Positions 6,451 through 11,412 of a stretch of DNA of 11,412 nt are shown in pieces; positions within the stretch are counted from its first letter, which is position 1; each line of letters starts with the position of its first letter. Origin of the DNA: Planctomicrobium sp. (lineage in GTDB: Bacteria > Planctomycetota > Planctomycetia > Planctomycetales > Planctomycetaceae); assembly GCA_029259835.1 (NCBI GenBank), contig JAJDEL010000842.1, forward strand, positions 1-11,412, in the 5' to 3' direction. The notes under the pieces were generated by a model. The model was not told where the DNA came from, did no database searches, and saw nothing but the letters and a program-made list of their open reading frames with translations. The position numbers and the translations under genes are program-made.

Positions 6451-7179
6451 ATGAAACGCTTAATCATTGGCCTGAGCGTATTAATTGTACTCTCAATGGT
6501 CGCGCTAGATGTGCAGGCACAACAAGGAAAAGGGAGAATAGGTTCGGGACAAAATGGCGGCGGACGTGGTCGTGGGAATCAGGTCAATCAAGGAACTAAC
6601 CTTGGCCAGACGAACATGAACTCGCAGGAGTTGATGCGAATGTGGGAGGAAGAGAAATTGGCTCGCGACGTCTACATCAGTCTGGCGAAAACTTCGAATC
6701 TGCCAATCTTCAGAAACATCTCCAGTGCCGAAAGTCGGCATATGCAAGCACTCGAACAGTTACTCCGTGCAAGTGGGGCGAACTCGTCTGCTCTTAACAG
6801 CGCGCATGGCGTCTTTGTTGTCCCGGAGCACCAACAACTTTTCAAGGCTCTCGTCGTCAGCGGGTCACGCAGTCCGCTCGATGCAGTGATGGTTGGAGCG
6901 AAAGTCGAAGAGATGGACATCGCTGACTTGCAGCGAATGTTGGCGAAAAGGACGAACGCACAAGTTCGGCAAGTGCTGGAAAACCTAATGCGGGGTTCAC
7001 GAAACCACTTACGAGCGTTTGCGTCACAAATTGCCAGTCAAGGCGCAACATACAAAGCAGAGTTCCTCTCTCAAGCCGAGTTTAACCGGATTGCCACGTC
7101 ACCTGCTGAAAAGGGACAAGGCCGAAACTCCGGCATTAAAGGTCAAGGCGGTAAGGGGCGTGGACAGCGGGGACGGTAA
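6451..7179 (+). CDS. Secreted DUF2202 ferritin-like protein
   Basis: A 242-residue exported protein. AAAGGGG lies 6 bases before ATG 6451, which I prefer over the GTG directly before it. The signal peptide spans residues 1-23 with a likely cut after VQA. Residues 26-55 are Gly/Arg/Asn-rich (GGGRGRGNQ). The DUF2202 domain spans about 58-200: ELMRMWEEEKLARDVY, then the ExxH of SAESRHMQAL (E94, H97), a second helical pair with VEEMDIADL, and SRNHLRAF. These are the metal-ligand positions of the ferritin-like fold. The tail (about 215-242) is again Gly/Lys/Arg-rich and ends GGKGRGQRGR. No terminator follows, and the kinase gene begins about 70 bases on, so the two are likely co-transcribed. The biochemical function of DUF2202 is not established; periplasmic metal binding or oxidation is an inference from the fold. 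Confidence 0.9.
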   Translation: MKRLIIGLSVLIVLSMVALDVQAQQGKGRIGSGQNGGGRGRGNQVNQGTNLGQTNMNSQELMRMWEEEKLARDVYISLAKTSNLPIFRNISSAESRHMQALEQLLRASGANSSALNSAHGVFVVPEHQQLFKALVVSGSRSPLDAVMVGAKVEEMDIADLQRMLAKRTNAQVRQVLENLMRGSRNHLRAFASQIASQGATYKAEFLSQAEFNRIATSPAEKGQGRNSGIKGQGGKGRGQRGR

Positions 7180-7250
7180 GCTAGAGAATAGAAATCCTAC
7201 AGTTTGCCTACCAACGACGGTTGATGGCGCCAGCTCCGAGAAAGCTCATA

Positions 7251-8564
7251 ATGCAGAACTCACGTCTCAAACAGATTCCGAAACCTCGGATTGTTGGTCT
7301 CGTGTGCCTGCTCGTTCTCTGGGCGATGTTCGCGGTTTGGCAACGAACGGAGTACGCACATCAAAGCGAACTTATTCACGATTCACTTTCATCGCAAGCT
7401 GAATCATTGTCGAGTGCCGTGAGCAGCGGCATTCAGTCACATCGATGGTTCGGGCCGTTTGTTCAGCAACAGTTGCCGACAACACTTGAAGTGCTTGCCA
7501 GATCGAAGAATGTTCTGGCGATTGCAATCGTCGTGAATGGAAACCCTGACGAACTCTATTTGGCGGGTGACCAAGAGCAGGTCAGTCTTGGTTTACCTGT
7601 GGGAGAACACGCTCGCGGTCACACACTTCAAGTCGTGCGCAGGTTTACAAAACACAATAATCCTCCGATGATGTACTCCCAATCACCTGACTTCGTCCCG
7701 CCAACTGAAACAGATGAATTCAAGTCCATCGTCGTTCTGGACCGGACTGGAGTGATCGCTCAGATTCACCGCGAAGCCAGAAACCGGGTGCTGATCTTCG
7801 CTTTGGGAACCTCGCTGCTGCTCGCTTTCGGTGCTGTGTGGCAATTTACGGTACGGCTCGCGCAGTCCGAGGGGACGACTCGAGTTTTGAAGGCCGAGAC
7901 GCGGCATCTCCGTGAACTCGGGCAAGCCGCTGCCGGGTTGGCACATGAAACTCGAAATCCATTGGGATTGATTCGTGGTTGGGCGCAGAGGCTCGTTGAG
8001 AGTGGACTTCCAACCGAAGTTCAACAGGAGCAGGCAGAGGCGGTTCTGGAAGAGTGTGACCGGGTGACCGCGAGAATCAATCAGTTTCTCGCTTTCACAC
8101 GTGAGTCCGATGTGAATATTGAGTCGGTCGATGTTGAGGAGCTTGTGCTGGAATTGCAGAGACTGTTACAGTCGGACCTGGATGTTCAGGGATTAAATCT
8201 GGAAACCAGAGTTCAGGCTCAGCAATCCACAATTCAGGCGGATCGTGACCAGCTTCGGCAAGTGCTCTTCAATCTGTTGCAAAACGCGATTGCATTCGCA
8301 TCCGAGAACAACACGATTACAATTTCACTCGGTGAATCACGAAGAGGATATTTGAGACTGGAAGTTGCCGATCAAGGGGCCGGAGTACCAGAGGAGATTG
8401 TTGAGACCCTGTTCGATCCGTACGTCACGAAACGAGTTGGGGGAACAGGATTGGGGTTATCAATCGTTCGGCGGATCTCGAATGCCCATGGTTGGGACGT
8501 AGGGTATCGTGAAGGAGAAAATGGTGGTGCCGTTTTCTGGATTGATGGAATCCGTGGTTCATGA
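7251..8564 (+). CDS. Membrane sensor histidine kinase (NtrB/ZraS-like)
   Basis: A kinase of 437 residues from ATG 7251, which has GAGAAAG 6 bases upstream. ATG 7224 is the alternative start and would add nine residues. Two membrane helices (about 13-30 and 179-199) flank a roughly 148-residue sensor domain with no recognised fold. A short linker leads to the H-box AAAGLAHETRNPLG with phospho-accepting H232, then the ATPase domain: N-box FNLLQNAI (N341/N345), G1 box DQGAGVP (D374), an F-box near LFDPYVTKR and G2 box GGTGLGLSIV. All catalytic residues are present. It is followed after 45 bases by the cognate NtrC-type regulator. By analogy with ZraS and other kinases paired with sigma-54 activators, it probably senses an envelope signal. 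The adjacent secreted metal-protein genes suggest metal or redox stress, which is inference. Confidence 0.93.
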   Translation: MQNSRLKQIPKPRIVGLVCLLVLWAMFAVWQRTEYAHQSELIHDSLSSQAESLSSAVSSGIQSHRWFGPFVQQQLPTTLEVLARSKNVLAIAIVVNGNPDELYLAGDQEQVSLGLPVGEHARGHTLQVVRRFTKHNNPPMMYSQSPDFVPPTETDEFKSIVVLDRTGVIAQIHREARNRVLIFALGTSLLLAFGAVWQFTVRLAQSEGTTRVLKAETRHLRELGQAAAGLAHETRNPLGLIRGWAQRLVESGLPTEVQQEQAEAVLEECDRVTARINQFLAFTRESDVNIESVDVEELVLELQRLLQSDLDVQGLNLETRVQAQQSTIQADRDQLRQVLFNLLQNAIAFASENNTITISLGESRRGYLRLEVADQGAGVPEEIVETLFDPYVTKRVGGTGLGLSIVRRISNAHGWDVGYREGENGGAVFWIDGIRGS

Positions 8565-8609
8565 CATCGAGGAAGATCGAAGAGACACTTGGAGAGAAGC
8601 AAGGCGAAG

Positions 8610-9947
8610 ATGACGAAAGCTGAGGCGGCAAAGCCCGTTCTAATGGTCGTCGATGATGAGCCCTCTCAGCGGAAGCTCATCGGCGGCTTCTTCGAGGCGT
8701 TTGGATTCACGATTCTCGAATCTCCTTCAGCCGAAGAAATGCTCGATTTGATCGGGCAACAGCCGCCGGACATGATCCTGCTAGACGTTCGTTTGCCAGA
8801 AATGAGCGGCATCGATGCACTCCCGAAAATTCGAGAACTGTTGCCAACCATTCCAGTGGTGCTGATCACCGCGTATGCAGACGTTCGACAGGCTGTCGCC
8901 GCTGTCAAAAGTGGTGCAGATGATTACCTCTCGAAACCCATTGATCTCGAAGAGTTGAAGGTTGCTGTCTACGACGCTTTGGAGATTCGCCTTCCGGAAG
9001 ATTCAGGCAATCAGATTTCAATCCCCGAACTGCCTGCCGAATTTGTCGTCGAAAGTCGCGTGATGCGCCAACTCGTCGAGATGATTGCTGTTGTTGCTCC
9101 CTCCGATGCACCGATTCTCATCCAGGGGCCAAGCGGTGTCGGCAAAGAGTGGATTGCGAAGCTGGTCCACAACTGGAGCCCAAGGGCATCAAGTCCTATC
9201 GTCACAGCAAACTGCGCAGGGCTGTCTGCAACACTCATTGAGAGCGAGTTGTTCGGGCACGTCAAAGGGGCGTTCACCGGAGCGTCCGAAGATCGAAAGG
9301 GCCTGTTCAGGACGGCAAGCGGCGGGAGTTTGTTCTTAGATGAAATTGGCGAGATGCCACTGGAAATGCAGCCAAAGCTGCTCCGCGCACTCGAATCGAA
9401 TCAAATCACACCGGTTGGTTCTGATCGTTCTGTTGATGTCAATACCCGATTGATCGCCGCAACCAATCGTAATTTGCTTGAAGAAATCAAAGAGGGACAA
9501 TTTCGAGAGGATCTTTTTTATCGACTCAACGTCGTTGAATTGGTTGTGCCAGCATTAGCTGAGCGTCGAGATGATATCGTTCCGTTAGCCAAACACTTTG
9601 CCAGTCAGTTCGCAAATCGAAGAGTCCGTTTTTCCCCGCAAGCTGCACAGGCGATTCTCACACACTCCTGGAAAGGTAATGTTCGGGAATTGCGAAACGC
9701 AATTCAGCGAGCGTGCTTGCTGTGCCAGGGCGATGTCATTCTCCCAGAGCACCTGCCTGCGACAATAGCTGCTGCGGTAAAAGCGGAAATCACCGACACT
9801 GGACGGTTATCGCAAATCGAACGAGCAATGATCATCGCAACCCTTGAAGAATGCGACGGCAATCGAACTCAAACCGCTAAGAAACTCGGAATCAGCCGAC
9901 GATCGCTGATCTACAAATTGCACGATATCGAACAAGAGAATTCGTAA
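8610..9947 (+). CDS. Sigma-54-dependent response regulator, NtrC family
   Basis: A 445-residue regulator with the full NtrC architecture. The receiver domain (about 9-125) has acidic pair D15/D16, phospho-acceptor D59 in LLDVRLPEMSG, T87 and K109. The AAA+ domain (about 145-385) has Walker A GPSGVGKE (173-180), the sigma-54 contact loop GAFTGA (220-225), Walker B SLFLDE (240-245) and the arginine-rich FREDLFYRLNV segment. A Fis-type helix-turn-helix closes the protein (about 417-440, GNRTQTAKKLGISRRSLIYKL). The intact GAFTGA means it should activate sigma-54 promoters. ATG 8610 was chosen because AAGG lies 5 bases upstream; an in-frame TTG at 8589 has no ribosome binding site. It is the last gene of the DUF2202-kinase-regulator set. 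Likely targets are the sigma-54-like sites in 6012-6395. Confidence 0.95.
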   Translation: MTKAEAAKPVLMVVDDEPSQRKLIGGFFEAFGFTILESPSAEEMLDLIGQQPPDMILLDVRLPEMSGIDALPKIRELLPTIPVVLITAYADVRQAVAAVKSGADDYLSKPIDLEELKVAVYDALEIRLPEDSGNQISIPELPAEFVVESRVMRQLVEMIAVVAPSDAPILIQGPSGVGKEWIAKLVHNWSPRASSPIVTANCAGLSATLIESELFGHVKGAFTGASEDRKGLFRTASGGSLFLDEIGEMPLEMQPKLLRALESNQITPVGSDRSVDVNTRLIAATNRNLLEEIKEGQFREDLFYRLNVVELVVPALAERRDDIVPLAKHFASQFANRRVRFSPQAAQAILTHSWKGNVRELRNAIQRACLLCQGDVILPEHLPATIAAAVKAEITDTGRLSQIERAMIIATLEECDGNRTQTAKKLGISRRSLIYKLHDIEQENS

Positions 9948-10144
9948 CACGCATTGCCACTTGGAGCAATCTTGAAAATATCACGAAGCCTCGTACTGCT
10001 ACAGTTTACTTTGGTTTCCCAGCAAAAGTGAATTTTGACTCACTTCGAAACCGAACTGATGCAGAACGTTGATTCAGGCGCAAAGTGCGGTACAACGAAT
10101 GTGCAACCACTGTTCAATCTACAACATACGACAATACAAAACTG
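9948..10144. other. Short intergenic region after the regulator gene
   Basis: No gene is seen. Two weak stem-loops are present: ATTGC/GCAAT (9953-9970) soon after the stop codon, and AAGTGA/TCACTT (10026-10045). Neither is followed by a T-run, so a terminator call would be weak. Confidence 0.35.
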
Positions 10145-10432
10145 ATGAAGATTTTCCACCCACTTTTGGCTCTTATTGCTTCTTCAACAGAATCTGAACT
10201 CGCAAAGTATGTACTCTATTTGAAACAGGAGAACAGAATTCTCAGAGCACGTCTCTCCGGTCAAGTTTATACAAAACCAGCGGATCGCGAAAAGTTGCTC
10301 AGGCTCGGAGAACCAATTGGAAGAGCAATTGAAGAATTGATGGCGATCGTGAAACCAGCGGCTTTTTTACCGTTGGCTTCGAGACGACCAGAATGGGAAA
10401 CCACGAATCCCTAAAGGTGGCCAACGTAAACT
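10145..10432 (+). pseudogene. Integrase-type transposase fragment, frameshifted and truncated
   Basis: From ATG 10145 the frame reads MKIFHPLLALIASSTESELA, then YLKQENRILRARL and GRAIEELMAIVKPA. This is the N-terminal region of the integrase-core transposases that I recognise as common in planctomycetes. After KPA the match shifts by one base within a run of six T (10363-10368). The other frame then gives FYRWLRDDQNGKPRIPKGGQ, the expected continuation. The match stops soon after (about 10430), before the DDE catalytic core, so this is a dead remnant. The frame 5' of 10145 back to GTG 10085 does not look like protein. Confidence 0.75.
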
Positions 10433-10440
10433 CTCTCTGA

Positions 10441-10827
10441 AGAACTTTACAGACAATTTTGCACGAGGTACACAATCCATTTTGGTACTGTTATTCTCGA
10501 ACGGAATCATCTGTCAAAACATCATTCGAACTCACTACGTCTCGACAGCCTCTCATAGCCAGAAATTCGTTGGCACAACCGCAAACACAACTGGCTGTGA
10601 TCGCAACAAAAACCAATTGTCCAACTCATTTTTTAGCCGGGTGTCGCAACACCCGTTTGCAGAGTCTCGTGGCGTTTTTTGAGGAGAGTGACGGGTCGCA
10701 GCGACAGGCGTTTCATTGCATAAAACAAAGAGTTTGCCGAGAAAATAGGCGTTCTAAGAAAGGTGTCTTTTCGCAACCTGAATCTTGCGCGTCTCAATTT
10801 AGTTCCACGATAGTTCAATCACGAATT
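10441..10827. other. Degenerate sequence with no recognised gene
   Basis: A plus-strand frame is open across 10459-11043, but its first two thirds have no domain, unusual composition and no ribosome binding site, so I do not call it a gene. The stretch lies just past the broken transposase and probably holds decayed mobile-element DNA. Confidence 0.4.
10638..10655. repeat. Perfect 7-bp stem-loop, REP-like
   Basis: CGGGTGT and ACACCCG flank the loop CGCA. Six T residues lie just to the left and only three to the right, so it is a poor terminator in either direction. It resembles the short GC-rich palindromes dispersed in intergenic DNA of some bacteria. Copy number cannot be judged from this window. 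Confidence 0.35.
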
Positions 10828-10844
10828 GAGGCCGTAAATTCGTG
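10820..10844. repeat. Inverted repeat CACGAATT / AATTCGTG
   Basis: Perfect 8-bp arms are separated by 9 bases. A second overlapping pairing (CCACGA at 10805 with TCGTGG at 10840) is possible. It sits at the left edge of the stretch where the next open frame begins to look like real coding sequence. Confidence 0.35.
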
Positions 10845-11043
10845 GCGACACCTGAAGCGACTCCCGACGATTGAGTGGAACGATGTACCTGAGCGTGGTG
10901 ACATCATCGAAGAGCAAGCGGGCACGCAGACGTTGCAATACGAAGTGACCGCTCCTGGCAAAGAACCGTGCTGGCGCTACTCTGACCTCGATCGTCAGAC
11001 ACTGAGGATTCATACGAAGTTCATCGGAGTCGTCGAAGTCTAA
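10828..11043 (+). pseudogene. C-terminal coding remnant, family not recognised
   Basis: The last 71 codons of a longer open frame look like genuine protein. They include WRHLKRLPTIEWNDVPERGD and a stretch ending PCWRYSDLDRQTLRIHTKF, with a normal mix of residues and no start codon of its own. The upstream part of the frame looks non-coding. I infer a gene that lost its 5' portion, possibly in the event that left the transposase fragment. I do not recognise the family and assign no function. Confidence 0.3.
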
Positions 11044-11076
11044 AGAGTTCTTGATCTTTCAGTGACGAACTCTTTA
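11041..11076. repeat. Perfect 10-bp inverted repeat TAAAGAGTTC / GAACTCTTTA
   Basis: The arms (11041-11050 and 11067-11076) flank a 16-base loop. The left arm begins with the TAA stop of the preceding frame. No T-run follows directly. It may be a terminator-like stem for the preceding frame, an operator in front of the DUF1501 gene, or a mobile-element end. Confidence 0.45.
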
Positions 11077-11110
11077 TGGTTAACGTTTTACTTTTCCAGA
11101 TCGACTTCAA

Positions 11111-11412
11111 ATGCTGCATCTGACATCAGATTGTTCTCACCGCGACTGCACAGGTCTGTCGCGGAGGGACTTTCTGCAGGTCGGAGCACTTGGACTTGGT
11201 TCACTCTCTCTTCCCTGGCTACTACGGCAACGTGCCTTAGCTGCGGGGACTCCCGGTCTCCTCCGCAACAAATCGGTTGTTCTGCTGTTTTTGTCTGGCG
11301 GAGCGAGCCATATCGAGACATTCAATCCAAACTTGGATGGTCCTGCTCCTTCTCGTAGTGCTACGGGAGAAGTGCAGACATCAGTTCCAGGGCTGGCCTT
11401 TGGGGGAACAAT
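11111..11412 (+). CDS. DUF1501 family protein, N-terminal part (runs off the right edge)
   Basis: The first 100 codons are present. A Tat-type signal includes the twin arginine R18-R19 in SRRDFLQVGALGLGSLSLPW, followed by a probable cut near ALAA (42-45). The mature part begins with KSVVLLFLSGGASHIETFNP, matching the conserved 'GGPSHIDTFDPK' start of DUF1501 proteins. This family is strongly expanded in planctomycetes and related to sulfatase/alkaline-phosphatase folds; it is usually encoded beside DUF1549/DUF1553 cytochrome-like genes. That partner is not upstream here. No clear ribosome binding site precedes the ATG, but the start agrees with the position of the Tat signal. Family membership is clear, the reaction is not known. 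Confidence 0.9.
   Translation, partial: MLHLTSDCSHRDCTGLSRRDFLQVGALGLGSLSLPWLLRQRALAAGTPGLLRNKSVVLLFLSGGASHIETFNPNLDGPAPSRSATGEVQTSVPGLAFGGT

Noticed and set aside
10638..10655. Stem-loop as a rho-independent terminator
   Set aside because: Only three T follow on the plus strand and an A-run follows on the minus strand.
10459..10827. First part of a 194-codon plus-strand frame called as a gene
   Set aside because: Composition looks non-coding, there is no ribosome binding site, and only the last 71 codons resemble protein.
1..11412. CRISPR arrays, tRNA or rRNA genes
   Set aside because: No regularly spaced direct repeats, cloverleaf patterns or rRNA-like segments were seen anywhere in the window.

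Overview
The window looks like chromosomal DNA from a planctomycete, probably order Planctomycetales. The signs are a DUF1501 Tat-exported protein at the right edge, a secreted DUF2202 ferritin-like protein, a DevBCA-type ABC exporter, and an integrase-type transposase that I recognise as common in this phylum. The assignment is an inference from gene content, because there is no rRNA or other marker gene here.

Layout. (1) Positions 1-102 are the 5' end of an IS3-type orfA on the minus strand. A hairpin (104-138) sits over its ribosome binding site. (2) Positions 139-774 hold no gene I recognise. (3) Positions 5924 to 775 are one continuous minus-strand gene train. In transcription order it runs: a secreted Cys-rich protein with a duplicated His-containing module (4983-5924); a DsrE-family remnant lacking its N-terminus (4626-4982); an N-terminal remnant of a thiopurine-methyltransferase-like protein (4390-4629); a bacterioferritin-like di-iron protein lacking the haem methionine (3905-4393); and a DevB/HlyD adaptor, a DevC/FtsX permease and a DevA/MacB-type ATPase. 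Several junctions are four-base ATGA or GTGA overlaps. (4) Positions 5925-6450 are the divergent control region. It carries a good sigma-54 -24/-12 match on the minus strand (6041-6058), weaker matches on the plus strand, and a possible small Cys-rich ORF. (5) Positions 6451-9947 are a plus-strand set: secreted DUF2202 protein, membrane sensor histidine kinase, and NtrC-type sigma-54 activator with an intact GAFTGA motif. (6) Positions 9948-11110 are decayed sequence: a frameshifted and truncated transposase, several perfect inverted repeats, and a C-terminal coding remnant. (7) Positions 11111-11412 are the start of a DUF1501 protein, cut by the window edge.

How the genes may work together (inference). 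The kinase/activator pair needs sigma-54 promoters as targets, and the best such match in the window drives the divergent train. The arrangement resembles the enterobacterial ZraP/ZraSR metal and envelope-stress system, but the effectors are unrelated: two secreted putative metal-binding proteins with Gly/Lys/Arg-rich stretches, a ferritin-like protein, and an ABC exporter. This may be an uncharacterised envelope metal or redox stress locus. Two broken genes inside the train and mobile-element debris at both ends suggest it was assembled or reshaped by recombination.
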